Positions 17,942 to 26,258 are shown, numbered from the stretch's first letter. The stretch: DNA of 64,000 nucleotides from Saccharicrinis sp963665705 (GCA_963665705.1 OY762448.1:868001-932000), one strand, 5' to 3'. A program made the numbers and translations. Notes: a model not told the origin generated them from the letters alone.

Positions 17942-18928
17942 ATGGATAAACGTAAACTAGGAAGCCAAGGATTGGAAGTATCTCAAATGGGATTAGGCTG
18001 TATGGGATTAAGTTATGGATACGGAGTGCCAACAGAAAAAAAAGAAGCCATTAACTTAGTAAGAAAAGCCTATGAACTAGGCATCACTTTCTTTGATACG
18101 GCTGAGATATATGGCCCATTTCTGAATGAAGAAGTTGTAGGAGAAGCATTAGCTCCTTTTCGTAACGATGTAGTTATCGCTACGAAATTTGGGTTTAATT
18201 ATGTTGATGGAAAACCTGATGGATTAAACAGTAAGCCTGAATATATTCGTCAAAGGGTTGAAGGTTCTTTGAAACGTCTGAATGTAGAAACTATAGATTT
18301 GCTCTATCAACATCGCATTGACCCCAATGTTCCGATTGAGGATGTGGCTGGAACAGTGAAGGATTTAATCCAGGAGGGTAAGGTGAAATATTTTGGAATG
18401 TCGGAAGCAGGAGTTATTAATATTCGCAAGGCTCATGCCGTACAACCAGTATCTGCCTTACAAAGCGAATACTCCATGTGGTGGCGTGAACCTGAAACTA
18501 AAACCTTTGATACGCTGGAAGAATTAGGGGTTGGTTTTGTGCCGTTTAGCCCTTTAGGGAAAGGCTTTTTGACTGGAAAGATTGATGTAAATACTGAATT
18601 TTCGAAAGATGACTTCCGAAATGGTATACCCCGTTTCAAAGAGGAAAACCGACTGGCCAATATGGCTTTAGTGGATTTGGTAAAACAGATTGCTCAGCAA
18701 AAAAATGCCACTCCTGCTCAGGTCGCCTTGGCATGGATTTATGAACAAAAACCTTGGATTGTACCCATACCTGGTACAACTAAAATTGGTCGTTTAGAAG
18801 AGAATATTGCTTCCGTAGATGTGCAATTAACCTCAGAAGACTTGAATGGGATTCAAGAAGCTATTGCAAAAATTGACATTGTAGGCCATCGCTATCCTGA
18901 AAGTAGCGAGAAAATGGTGGATAAATAG
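17942..18928 (+). CDS. Aldo/keto reductase (AKR13-like)
   Basis: A 328-aa cytosolic AKR: KLGSQGLEVSQMGLGCMGLSY, FFDTAEIYGPF (Asp, Tyr), ATKFGF (Lys), LLYQHRIDP (His) and the phosphate-binding PIPGTTKIGRLEEN. Paralogue of the Tat-exported enzyme at 14207. Last gene of the operon, ended by the strong terminator at 18935-18972. Confidence 0.93.
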   Translation: MDKRKLGSQGLEVSQMGLGCMGLSYGYGVPTEKKEAINLVRKAYELGITFFDTAEIYGPFLNEEVVGEALAPFRNDVVIATKFGFNYVDGKPDGLNSKPEYIRQRVEGSLKRLNVETIDLLYQHRIDPNVPIEDVAGTVKDLIQEGKVKYFGMSEAGVINIRKAHAVQPVSALQSEYSMWWREPETKTFDTLEELGVGFVPFSPLGKGFLTGKIDVNTEFSKDDFRNGIPRFKEENRLANMALVDLVKQIAQQKNATPAQVALAWIYEQKPWIVPIPGTTKIGRLEENIASVDVQLTSEDLNGIQEAIAKIDIVGHRYPESSEKMVDK

Positions 18929-18934
18929 TGAAAT

Positions 18935-18972
18935 ACTCCCGACTGATTTAATTCGGTCGGGAGTTTTTATTT
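18935..18972 (+). terminator. Rho-independent terminator of the nine-gene operon
   Basis: ACTCCCGAC / GTCGGGAGT, 9-bp perfect stem with a 12-nt loop, then TTTTATTTT. Confidence 0.88.
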
Positions 18973-18988
18973 TATGTTTTTGTATATT

Positions 18989-19831
18989 CTAAAAATCGAC
19001 TTTATCTGGGTGTAGCCCTGAACCTCCACAATATTCCATTGCATTGATAGTTTGCATATCTTCCTCTGTGATTTCAAAGTCATCAACAGCTAAGTTTTCA
19101 ACAATACGGCTTGGAGTTATTGATTTAGGAAGAGGTAATACATTATTTTGCAATACCCAACGAATGCATAATTGAGCTACTGATTTGTCGTATTTAGCAG
19201 CGATGGCTTTTAGTGTTTCATTACCCAACATTTTTCCGGTTCCTAATGGACTCCATGCTTCAACCAGTATATTATTGGCTTTACAAAATGAAACACACTC
19301 CTGTTGCATAAATCCGGGATGGAACTCTATTTGATTTACGGATGGTCGAATAGTAGCAGTTTCCATTAATGCTTCTAAATGGAGAGGTAAGAAATTGCTT
19401 ACTCCAATTGACCTTACTTTACCTTCTTTATAAAGTTCATCCATTGCTCTCCATGTTTCACTATTTATTTCTTTCCAGTTTTGGAACTGATTTTCAGAAG
19501 CTGGCCAATGAATAAGGTACAAATCAAGATAATCCACTTGCAAATCATTTAGGGTTTTATGAAATGCATTTAGAGTTTTCTCATACCCTCGTTCAGTATT
19601 CCATACCTTACTTGTGATAAACAATCCCTTACGGTCGACACCACTCTCTTTTATTCCTTTTCCTACACTGGTTTCATTTGCATACACAGCTGCACCATCA
19701 ATATGTTTATATCCGGCATTGATAGCACACTTAACAGCTTCAACAGCTGTTTCTCCGTCAGGAGTTTGCCATGTTCCAAATCCAATAGAAGGAATAGGCA
19801 TCTGATTGATTAATTTGAAATACTTCTCCAT
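18989..19831 (-). CDS. Aldo/keto reductase (2,5-diketogluconate reductase-like)
   Basis: A 280-aa AKR with MPIPSIGFGTWQ, HIDGAAVYANE (Asp, Tyr), ITSKVWN (Lys), LYLIHWPAS (His) and the cofactor loop LPKSITPSRIVEN. Last gene of a four-gene minus-strand operon (C_GCAxxG_C_C, rhodanese, acetyltransferase, AKR) with 8-12 bp gaps. It is closest in type to the AKR at 11782, but convergently arranged with that operon. Confidence 0.92.
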   Translation of the reverse strand: MEKYFKLINQMPIPSIGFGTWQTPDGETAVEAVKCAINAGYKHIDGAAVYANETSVGKGIKESGVDRKGLFITSKVWNTERGYEKTLNAFHKTLNDLQVDYLDLYLIHWPASENQFQNWKEINSETWRAMDELYKEGKVRSIGVSNFLPLHLEALMETATIRPSVNQIEFHPGFMQQECVSFCKANNILVEAWSPLGTGKMLGNETLKAIAAKYDKSVAQLCIRWVLQNNVLPLPKSITPSRIVENLAVDDFEITEEDMQTINAMEYCGGSGLHPDKVDF

Positions 19832-19839
19832 TATATTTT

Positions 19840-20400
19840 TTATTTATTTGATATATATCTAATTATTCGGGCAGGATTTCCTGCTACTAAAGCGTTTTCA
19901 GGAACGTCTTTCGTAACAATTGAACCAGCACCGATTACTGCATTTTTGCCAATAGTAACACCCATTACCACAACTGAATTACCTCCAATCCATACATTAT
20001 CACCAATTGTTATTGGTTTTGCAATACCGAGTGATTTTTCACGCCCCTCAGCCTCCATTGGATGGGCTACCGCATAAAGTCCCACATTCGGACCTAACCA
20101 TACATTATTACCTATGGTTACAGTTGCCATATCAAGAATAGTAACATTGAAGTTTGTAAGGAAATTATCACCTATATGAATATTGATTCCCATATCACAC
20201 AGAAATCCTGGTTTAACTTTTGGATTTTTACCTAGTGAACCAATCAATTTCCGAAGGACTTCCTCTCTTTTATCTTCATTAGTAACTGGTATTGTATTAA
20301 ATTCCTGACAAAGTTTAATTGCCTTTGTTTGTATCTGCCCGATTTCACTATCAAACATATGATAGTATTCACCATTTTTTAATTTTTCTATTTCCTGCAT
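19840..20400 (-). CDS. Sugar O-acetyltransferase (maltose/galactoside acetyltransferase-like)
   Basis: A 186-aa left-handed beta-helix enzyme. The N-terminal Mac domain starts KLKNGEYYHMFDSEIGQIQTKA. Hexapeptide repeats follow (IHIGDNFLTNFNVTILD, VTIGNNVWLGPNVGLYAVAHP with the catalytic His, ITIGDNVWIGGNSVVVMGVTIG, IGAGSIVTKDVPENALVAGNPARII). Full length. Uses acetyl-CoA to acetylate sugar hydroxyls, probably for detoxification. Third gene of the operon. Confidence 0.93.
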   Translation of the reverse strand: MQEIEKLKNGEYYHMFDSEIGQIQTKAIKLCQEFNTIPVTNEDKREEVLRKLIGSLGKNPKVKPGFLCDMGINIHIGDNFLTNFNVTILDMATVTIGNNVWLGPNVGLYAVAHPMEAEGREKSLGIAKPITIGDNVWIGGNSVVVMGVTIGKNAVIGAGSIVTKDVPENALVAGNPARIIRYISNK

Positions 20401-20411
20401 AATGAAAAATT

Positions 20412-20855
20412 TTATTTCTTTTTGTTTTTAACCCATTCATTATAAGCTTTTACCTGAGGCGCACCAGCTATATAAGAAAGTTCTGGTATATCAGGGCGTT
20501 TTTCAATTAATTCCTTGTATGCAGGAACGGAAACTACACCGCCTCCACAATGAATCAGTACAGGACGGTTTTTGGGAATCTCATTAAACCGTTTTGACAT
20601 TTGTGTGTGTGGAATCCACATAGCATCAATAAATCCCGTTTTTAATTTCCAAACTGGTTCATTAACTTCCACAATGACCAAATCTGGCGTCTCTTTCATA
20701 TATTTCAGAGCTTCACTGGGAGTCAAACCTCCAAGAGTTTTAGTTTTTGATGGTATTTGTGCTTTTAGGCATGTTGGCATCAAAAACAGCACGATTACTA
20801 AAGTCGAAAGGTTTAATGATAAAACAGTTTTATTGCTTAAGTTTACATTCTTCAT
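20412..20855 (-). CDS. Secreted rhodanese-like domain protein
   Basis: A 147-aa protein. An N-terminal hydrophobic segment ends near CLKAQ, consistent with a signal peptide. One rhodanese-like domain has the active-site loop LIHCGGGVVS with the Cys present. The usual CxxxxR loop is replaced by a Gly-rich one, so sulfurtransferase activity is uncertain. It sits between the acetyltransferase (11-bp gap) and the C_GCAxxG_C_C gene (12-bp gap). Confidence 0.8.
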   Translation of the reverse strand: MKNVNLSNKTVLSLNLSTLVIVLFLMPTCLKAQIPSKTKTLGGLTPSEALKYMKETPDLVIVEVNEPVWKLKTGFIDAMWIPHTQMSKRFNEIPKNRPVLIHCGGGVVSVPAYKELIEKRPDIPELSYIAGAPQVKAYNEWVKNKKK

Positions 20856-20867
20856 ATCTTATCTTTC

Positions 20868-21299
20868 TTAGTTTAAACTAACTGGATTGACCTTTTCTTT
20901 TGATAACAACTCAGCTACTTTTTCTCCTACACAGATACAACAACTGGTACAATTTGTAAAGCCTCCTTTTTTTACCATTTCACCACATAAAACTGTCCCT
21001 TTTACTTTTTTAAAATGGTTAAAGAGTTCTTTCGTTAAAACAGTTGCTTTTTCCGCTGGTAGATAAATTCCCAACGCTATTGTTCCTGCTGAAAGTGCCC
21101 CACATGGGCCAATATCGTATGTTCTTCCTATTCCGCCTCTGAAACCTACAGAAACAGCATTTAGCTCTTCTTCAGCAAGTTCTGTTTTGAAGATTCTACT
21201 GATACCTATAAGCGTTGCTTGCGAGCAGGAGTATTTATTGTCACGTAGCTTATTAATACCCTCTGTTACTTTGTTGATTAGTTCCAATGTATTATTCAT
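20868..21299 (-). CDS. C_GCAxxG_C_C-family protein
   Basis: The start at 21299 (MNNTLELINK) is preferred over 21332 because it matches the family's N-terminus. The redox motif series is visible: YSCSQATLIG, IGPCGALSAGTIALG, VLCGEMVKKGG, then NCTSCCICVG. Family members are predicted redox or metal-binding proteins, often with oxidoreductases. First gene of the four-gene operon. Its promoter region contains one of the three 38-bp repeats and a TACCTTTG box. Confidence 0.88.
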   Translation of the reverse strand: MNNTLELINKVTEGINKLRDNKYSCSQATLIGISRIFKTELAEEELNAVSVGFRGGIGRTYDIGPCGALSAGTIALGIYLPAEKATVLTKELFNHFKKVKGTVLCGEMVKKGGFTNCTSCCICVGEKVAELLSKEKVNPVSLN

Positions 21300-21390
21300 T
21301 TTACTTGAAATATATTTTATAATATATAACACATTTGATATGATATAAACGACATTCTTATATAGATAAAGTCTAAATCATATTGTAATA

Positions 21391-21456
21391 CAAAGGTATA
21401 TGAAAGGTGAAGTATGTGTTTTTTCAAAAAGTTATTTTCAGCTTTTCTTAAACGTC
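21391..21456 (-). promoter_or_regulatory. Promoter with 38-bp upstream element, copy 1
   Basis: On the minus strand, the 38-bp element (21419-21456, beginning GACGTTTAAGAAAAGC) lies 20 bp before TACCTTTG (21391-21398), which is a perfect TAnnTTTG box. It drives the C_GCAxxG_C_C operon. Copies 2 and 3 have the same layout. Confidence 0.65.
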
Positions 21457-21565
21457 AATTTGAATTGATGAAACGAGCCATGAGCTAACATTCTAACACA
21501 TGAGTATGATTGAATTGGCGAGTTCCATGTGGCAAATAAAATACAATTTAGACACATGAAAAAGA

Positions 21566-21596
21566 AAAAAGCAACACCAGACAGTGTTGCTTTTTT
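21566..21596. terminator. Bidirectional terminator downstream of AraC
   Basis: AAAAAGCAACAC / GTGTTGCTTTTT, 12-bp perfect stem with a 6-nt loop and U-runs on both strands. Ends the AraC gene at 21624 and insulates the next operon. Confidence 0.85.
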
Positions 21597-21623
21597 ATCT
21601 CTTTGAAAGTTAATCTATTTGCA

Positions 21624-22466
21624 CTAAATATTTCCGGTGATTGTGGATGGTGAAGAACCAAATTCCTTTTTAAATGCTGTAGAAAAATGGGATAGGTTTT
21701 TAAATCCTACTTCAAGATATACTTCTGCAGGTTTCTCTCCTTTGTCGTTTATTCTGTATCTTGCTTCCTCCAGGCGTTTTTTTACTATCCAACGACTAGG
21801 GGTGCTATGGAAAATTTGATAAAAATCTTTTTTAAAGCTAGATAAGCTTCTTCCTGTATAGTGGGCAAATTCTTCAACTGAAAGATTACTCTTGAAATGA
21901 TTGTTCATAAAACTAGCCAAATCAATTTTCCAAGGGTCTGTAAAATCAAAAAGTACTATCCCTATTTCAGGCTTTACCTGCAATAAGGTAAAAACAGCTT
22001 CTTTAAGTTTGGCTTCCATTAGCTCTTCTGACGGATACTGGTCTACATCAAAATATTGCTCAAGTGAAACAAACAGACCATTAAGGAAGGGATGTTTTTT
22101 CAGCATGATATATGGCGAGTTTTTGAAATCAGATGATGCTGATGTTAAGGGAATCATTATATCCCTTTCCTTCATGATTTTCTTTAGAAAAGGTACTTTT
22201 AATTGCAGAAATAAGCCCTTAAAAGGTTCACCATTTTTTGAAGCTCTTTTGAACTTTCGTAACATGTGATTACGTTTTAAAAAGAATGAATCTCCTTTTT
22301 TTAAGATGAAATTCTTTTCTGGTGAAACAAGCTCTAATTCTCCCGAACAAATGTAAACCAACATGTGCTCAGTTACCATTTCCTCGCAATAGAAATCTTT
22401 TTCAACATACCCACAATAAAACGTGTCCATGTAGTTGTAAACGACAATATTTGAATCTTTTGGCAT
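21624..22466 (-). CDS. AraC-family transcriptional regulator
   Basis: A 280-aa regulator. The N-terminal cupin-like domain (MLVYICSGELELVSPEKNFILKKG) resembles ExsA/YesN-type sensors. The C-terminal double helix-turn-helix has LSVEEFAHYTGRSLSSFKKDF and PAEVYLEVGFKNLSHFSTAFKKEFGSSP. It lies in the middle of the cluster in which three promoters share a 38-bp element, one of them its own, so it is the simplest candidate to bind that element. Confidence 0.92.
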   Translation of the reverse strand: MPKDSNIVVYNYMDTFYCGYVEKDFYCEEMVTEHMLVYICSGELELVSPEKNFILKKGDSFFLKRNHMLRKFKRASKNGEPFKGLFLQLKVPFLKKIMKERDIMIPLTSASSDFKNSPYIMLKKHPFLNGLFVSLEQYFDVDQYPSEELMEAKLKEAVFTLLQVKPEIGIVLFDFTDPWKIDLASFMNNHFKSNLSVEEFAHYTGRSLSSFKKDFYQIFHSTPSRWIVKKRLEEARYRINDKGEKPAEVYLEVGFKNLSHFSTAFKKEFGSSPSTITGNI

Positions 22467-22492
22467 ATGGCAAATGTTAAATTAATAAAGTA

Positions 22493-22557
22493 CTAATTTA
22501 GGGTTTTATTAAGTAGGTTGTTTTTTCAAAAGGTTATTTTGAACTTTTCTTAAACGT
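22493..22557 (-). promoter_or_regulatory. Promoter with 38-bp upstream element, copy 2
   Basis: The element at 22521-22557 differs from copy 1 at 3 of 37 positions. A TAAATTAG box (one base off TAnnTTTG) sits 20 bp downstream on the minus strand. The element overlaps the stop codon of the methyltransferase gene and precedes the AraC gene. Confidence 0.6.
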
Positions 22558-23069
22558 TTTTCTTGAAATTAAAAACAGTACCCTGTTCTGTTTTATGATA
22601 GTGTATAAGCAAACCGGGAATCTCTTCTGTTTGCACAAAGTTTGTCTCGCTAATTTCCATAAGAAATTGGTTCGTATTCATATGAGCAGGAAAAATTGAA
22701 ATGATAGCATCTGGTTTTGCAACCCTCGATATTTTCTCCTAAAAATAGTTTTCTTGTTTCAGGAGTGAAGTAGTAATGATGAATAATATCGTAGAGAAGG
22801 ATAATGTCGAATGTTTCATCCTTAAACGGCAGTGAATAATCAATTGAACTTTGTATTACTTTGATATTTGTCAAACCACAAGTTTTGGCTTTGTTTTTTA
22901 AAAAATCTAAAACGTTCTCATCAGAATCAATTGCTGTTACTTCTCCATTTTCTCCAACAACATTGGCTGCTGGTATAGTATAAGTTCCTGTTCCGCATCC
23001 GAAATCTAAAAGCGTATCTCCTTGTTTAATACCAATTTTATTGATAAGATTCTGTGCTATTTTTTCCAT
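22550..23069 (-). pseudogene. Class I SAM-dependent methyltransferase with a frameshift
   Basis: The start of the frame is a standard methyltransferase: LLDFGCGTGTYTIPAA (motif I), VTAIDSDENVLDFL (motif II), FDIILLYDIIHHYY. After RKLFL an extra base (a CC pair at 22738-22739 on the plus strand) shifts the frame. In the +1 frame the protein continues EKISRVAKPDAIISIFPAH and ends at 22550. The uncorrected product stops at 22650. It is either a real frameshift or a sequencing error; the downstream half is otherwise well preserved. Confidence 0.8.
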
Positions 23070-23095
23070 ATCTATATCAGACGGTTATTTACATC

Positions 23096-23162
23096 CAAAG
23101 ATAAATTGAGAATCTGCCCAAAAGGTTTTCCAATAAGTTAAAATATGCTTTTCTTAAACGTC
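23096..23162 (-). promoter_or_regulatory. Promoter with 38-bp upstream element, copy 3
   Basis: Element at 23125-23162 with an identical 14-bp core (GACGTTTAAGAAAA, minus strand) and partial match elsewhere. TATCTTTG (23096-23103) is 21 bp downstream, and the methyltransferase start is at 23069. The element overlaps the last codons of the HxlR gene. Confidence 0.6.
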
Positions 23163-23516
23163 ATTATCTTTAGGGAATAGTTTTTGGCGATGATTGGTTC
23201 CCCATTTATGTAACTCTTTCATAATGCCATTTAGCGATTCTGCATAAGGGGTTAATGAATATTCTATTTTAACAGGGTAATCATCGAATACAGTTCTTTT
23301 AATTAATTGATGTTCTTGTAAATCCTTTAATTCCTTTGTTAGTACTTTTGGAGTAATTTTTGGAATGCTATCCTGAATATCTTTAAAGCGCTTATTGCCT
23401 AACATTAAAGAAACAACAATTAATAACTTCCATTTACCATTAATCACTTCAAGTGCATCTTGTATAGGAAGCATTTGTTTCATGCACTCTTGAAATCTAT
23501 TGTCATTGTCTTTCAT
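23154..23516 (-). CDS. HxlR-family winged-helix regulator
   Basis: A 120-aa MarR-like protein: CMKQMLPIQDALEVINGKWKL with the conserved N-terminal Cys, the winged helix (RFKDIQDSIPKITPKVLTKELKDLQEHQLI) and the wing segment VKIEYSLTPYAESL. HxlR proteins sense electrophiles or oxidants, often through that Cys. It is divergent from the SDR at 23606, with a perfect dyad between the two genes, so it probably represses both. Confidence 0.93.
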   Translation of the reverse strand: MKDNDNRFQECMKQMLPIQDALEVINGKWKLLIVVSLMLGNKRFKDIQDSIPKITPKVLTKELKDLQEHQLIKRTVFDDYPVKIEYSLTPYAESLNGIMKELHKWGTNHRQKLFPKDNDV

Positions 23517-23545
23517 ATATCACTATTTTACTTTCCTAAAGGTAA

Positions 23546-23566
23546 TTACTATCATTTGGATAGTAA
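23546..23566. promoter_or_regulatory. HxlR-type operator (TTACTATC-N5-GATAGTAA)
   Basis: Perfect 8-bp dyad with a 5-bp spacer, midway between the divergent HxlR and SDR genes and just upstream of the SDR -7 box. Confidence 0.7.
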
Positions 23567-23573
23567 AACTAAC

Positions 23574-23581
23574 TAATTTTG
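23574..23581 (+). promoter_or_regulatory. SDR promoter -7 box (TAATTTTG)
   Basis: Perfect TAnnTTTG match. Transcripts would start about 7 bp later, downstream of the possible start codons at 23579 and 23582. This decides for the ATG at 23606 as the SDR start. Confidence 0.6.
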
Positions 23582-23605
23582 ATGACAGAAAAAATAGATA
23601 GAGAT

Positions 23606-24424
23606 ATGAAAACAATTTTAATAACAGGTGGAACTAACGGACTTGGAAGAGGTTTGGCAACACATTATTTAAAAACAGGAGAACGTGTTATAGCAATAGG
23701 AAGTTCGGTCAATAATGGGAAAATATTCCTTGATGAAGCCAATGAAATTGGAGCTGAAGAAAGAGCTGTTTTTATTCAGGCAAATTTAAATTTAGTAAGT
23801 GAAACCAAACGTATAATTGAAGAAGTAAAAAATCAATTTCCTGTTTTGGATACTTTAATTTTTTGCGCCACAAAACACAATAATGAATATATCGAAACAT
23901 CTGAAGGTTTTGAATCTTCATTTGCATTAGATTATTTAAGCAGGTTTAATCTAAGTTATGGTCTTAAAGAAAGTTTAGAAAAAGCCGACAGTCCAATCAT
24001 TTTGAATATTTGTGGTTCAGGAATGAATGGTGATGTAAATTGGGAGGATTTGCAGCATAAAAAGCAGTTTGAACCAATGAAGGTGATGATGCATGGTAGC
24101 AGATTGAACGATTTATTAGGTGTTGGATTTGCAGAAAAAAATCCGAATAGTAAAATTAAGTATATCCTTTATAATCCCATGGCTGTAAAAACTCCAGGAA
24201 TGGCCAATACTGGGAGCTTTATGATGAAACTCATGTTCAAGTTAATTGCAAAACCTGTGGATAAAGCTATAGTACCAATTATTGATTTATTATCAAATCC
24301 TCCGGCTCAACCTATAACATCATTTACACAACGTAAAGAAAATAGTCTTACAAAAGAAACATTTGATAAGACGAATTCTTTAAGATTATATCAAGTCACA
24401 AGTGATTTACTTAATCGTATATAA
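23606..24424 (+). CDS. SDR-family NAD(P)-dependent oxidoreductase
   Basis: 272 aa from the ATG at 23606, which places the cofactor loop at the N-terminus as usual (MKTILITGGTNGLGRGLA). The classic NNAG is replaced by CATKHN and the YxxxK site by HGSRLNDLLG, so it belongs to the atypical SDRs (compare NmrA/light-dependent protochlorophyllide reductase-like forms), and catalysis is uncertain. It is divergent from HxlR, with the operator between them, and ends at a terminator. Confidence 0.85.
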   Translation: MKTILITGGTNGLGRGLATHYLKTGERVIAIGSSVNNGKIFLDEANEIGAEERAVFIQANLNLVSETKRIIEEVKNQFPVLDTLIFCATKHNNEYIETSEGFESSFALDYLSRFNLSYGLKESLEKADSPIILNICGSGMNGDVNWEDLQHKKQFEPMKVMMHGSRLNDLLGVGFAEKNPNSKIKYILYNPMAVKTPGMANTGSFMMKLMFKLIAKPVDKAIVPIIDLLSNPPAQPITSFTQRKENSLTKETFDKTNSLRLYQVTSDLLNRI

Positions 24425-24452
24425 GGGGTATATAAGCAAAATCTTAGTCATT

Positions 24453-24492
24453 AACACTCTCGACTAAATGAATTTAATAGGGAGTGTTTTTA
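24453..24492 (+). terminator. Rho-independent terminator after SDR
   Basis: AACACTC / GAGTGTT 7-bp stem, 22-nt loop, then TTTATTT. Confidence 0.65.
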
Positions 24493-24499
24493 TTTCAAA

Positions 24500-24772
24500 C
24501 TAATTAACAGCTTCATCTAAAGCCTTACCCGGCTTAAACTTAGCAACTTTCTTTGCAGCTATTTGAATTTCTTTTCCTGTCTGAGGGTTTCTACCAGTTC
24601 GAGCCGAACGTTCGCTGATAGAAAATGTACCAAATCCTATTAATTGAATGCTTTCGCCTTTAGCTAAAGCATCTTTTATTGCCTCTGTTGTTGCATTTAA
24701 TGCTTTCTCTGAATCTGCTTTTGTTAAGCCACTTGCCTCTGCAATGGCACTTACTAATTCTGATTTATTAAT
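24500..24772 (-). CDS. HU-family DNA-binding protein with no standard start codon
   Basis: The minus-strand frame gives a full 90-aa HU protein: INKSELVSAIAEASGLTK, then GFGTFSISERSARTGRNPQ with the DNA-binding arm, then KKVAKFKPGKALDEAVN. HU proteins normally start MNK-EL; here that codon is ATT (24772-24770). The frame upstream has only ATT/AAA/AGA codons before a TAA, so no ATG, GTG or TTG is available. Either an ATT start is used, or a point mutation (or base-call error) removed the ATG. Acts as a nucleoid-associated DNA-bending protein if made. Confidence 0.8.
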   Translation of the reverse strand: MNKSELVSAIAEASGLTKADSEKALNATTEAIKDALAKGESIQLIGFGTFSISERSARTGRNPQTGKEIQIAAKKVAKFKPGKALDEAVN

Positions 24773-24859
24773 TCTTTTAATTTTTTAGATTGAGTGAAAT
24801 ATTCAATGCAAGATAGTGAATTCCAATTATACTAATGGTGCATCGAAAAACTTACTCCA

Positions 24860-25825
24860 TCAAATCGCTTTATAAACTAAGACGATTGTGTAAGAAAGAT
24901 AGAGCATTAGCAATAACGCTGCTTCCCAACGGTCAAGTTTTTTACGAATTCCTGTAAACATAGCGATAAAAAGTAATAGGGTTCCTGTTATTAATATCAG
25001 GAGGTCTGTATTAAAGTTAGGATTAAAATCAATCGGGTGAATAAAGGAGCTTATTGATAGAATGAGAAACAAATTAAAAATATTTGAACCAATAACATTG
25101 CCAATAGCTATATCACTGTTCTTTTTTAATGCGGCTACAACCGATGTAACAAGTTCAGGTAAAGAGGTTCCGGCAGCAACAATGGTTAATCCGATTATTT
25201 TTTCACTAACACCCAATTGACTTGCAATTTTCACACTGTTCTCAACCACAAATTTTCCACCAAGAATAAGACCTGCTAATCCAACAATTATTAAACTCCA
25301 AATTTTCACATTTGAAGTAGTTACAGATTGATTTGATTCACTTGTATTATTCTTCTCTTTCTTCATCTGGCTAAAAACATAATAAAGAAATGCTCCAAAA
25401 GAAAAAAGAAGTAGTAGTCCGTCAATCCTGCTAATAATAAATATACTTGAACCTGTAAAGTAATTATTGGCAAATAATAAGACAAGTAGAGCTGCTATTA
25501 ATGAAATAGGGATTTCTTTCCAAGCTGTTGATGACTGAACTTGAATTGGATAAATTAACCCGGCAATTCCGAGAATTATAAACAAATTAAAGTTGTTACT
25601 TCCTATTACATTCCCTAAAACGATATCAGAATAACCTTGAACCGATGCTATTGAATTTACGACAAGCTCTGGTGCAGAAGTACCAAACGCAACTATTGTA
25701 AGACCAATAACTAAATCAGAAACATTATGTTTTTTTGCTAACGAAGACGCTCCATCAACCAACCAATTAGCCCCAAATATTAAGGAGGTAAAACCAATTG
25801 CAACAAATAGGAATAACAATATCAT
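24860..25825 (-). CDS. Calcium/sodium antiporter (CaCA, YrbG-like)
   Basis: A 321-aa inner-membrane protein with two inverted repeats, each holding the alpha motif: LTIVAFGTSAPELVVNSIAS in the first and LTIVAAGTSLPELVTSVVAA in the second, each followed by IGNVIGSN-FNLF. About ten transmembrane helices, with a short charged loop (KKEKNNTSESNQSV) joining the halves. Exchanges cytoplasmic Ca2+ for Na+ or K+. Stand-alone gene. Confidence 0.94.
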   Translation of the reverse strand: MILLFLFVAIGFTSLIFGANWLVDGASSLAKKHNVSDLVIGLTIVAFGTSAPELVVNSIASVQGYSDIVLGNVIGSNNFNLFIILGIAGLIYPIQVQSSTAWKEIPISLIAALLVLLFANNYFTGSSIFIISRIDGLLLLFSFGAFLYYVFSQMKKEKNNTSESNQSVTTSNVKIWSLIIVGLAGLILGGKFVVENSVKIASQLGVSEKIIGLTIVAAGTSLPELVTSVVAALKKNSDIAIGNVIGSNIFNLFLILSISSFIHPIDFNPNFNTDLLILITGTLLLFIAMFTGIRKKLDRWEAALLLMLYLSYTIVLVYKAI

Positions 25826-26106
25826 TTTGAGTATAATTAGACTATATCAAACATACAAAATTCCATAATTGTATGTATTGGAAGGGGTTGATAATCTATT
25901 AAAATTCTATCGAGGCAATCCGCTTCAACCTAATTTCAAGGAATAAATGATTTTCGCCTTTCTTGGTAATTTTATTGTAATAGCGGATTCTAGCTTTCTT
26001 GATTGCCAAAAATAGTTCCTTTGATTGGCAATTGCAGCAAGTGTCATTTTACCAATAATGAAGTCCATTTCTAAAATTTCATCAAAGATTACTAACAAGT
26101 ATGTAT

Positions 26107-26200
26107 GTTAACCATGTCTACCTCATGTTAACCGCTAAAGAGTTGTAATACTGAATAATATGATATGTGGTTAACACGGTTAACATAGTTAACAAAGTTA
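26107..26200. repeat. GTTAAC iteron-like array
   Basis: GTTAAC occurs at 26107, 26127, 26170, 26179 and 26188, with a partial GTTA at 26197. The last four are spaced exactly 9 bp (GTTAACACG, GTTAACATA, GTTAACAAA, GTTATTCGT). It lies just past the 3' end of the primase gene. Tandem iterons beside a primase suggest an origin or replication-control site. The rest of 25826-26258 shows only a short minus-strand frame (25.9-26.0 kb) that I cannot assign. Confidence 0.6.
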
Positions 26201-26258
26201 TTCGTTCAATATCTTTTCAAGTTTAAAAAAGACAAAAAAAATACCGATTAAAACGGTA

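Noticed and set aside
25920..26060. Integrase N-terminus-like fragment (KKARIRYYNKITKKGENHLFLEIRL)
   Set aside because: Too short, with a stop soon after and no catalytic region; the resemblance to tyrosine-recombinase N-termini is weak.
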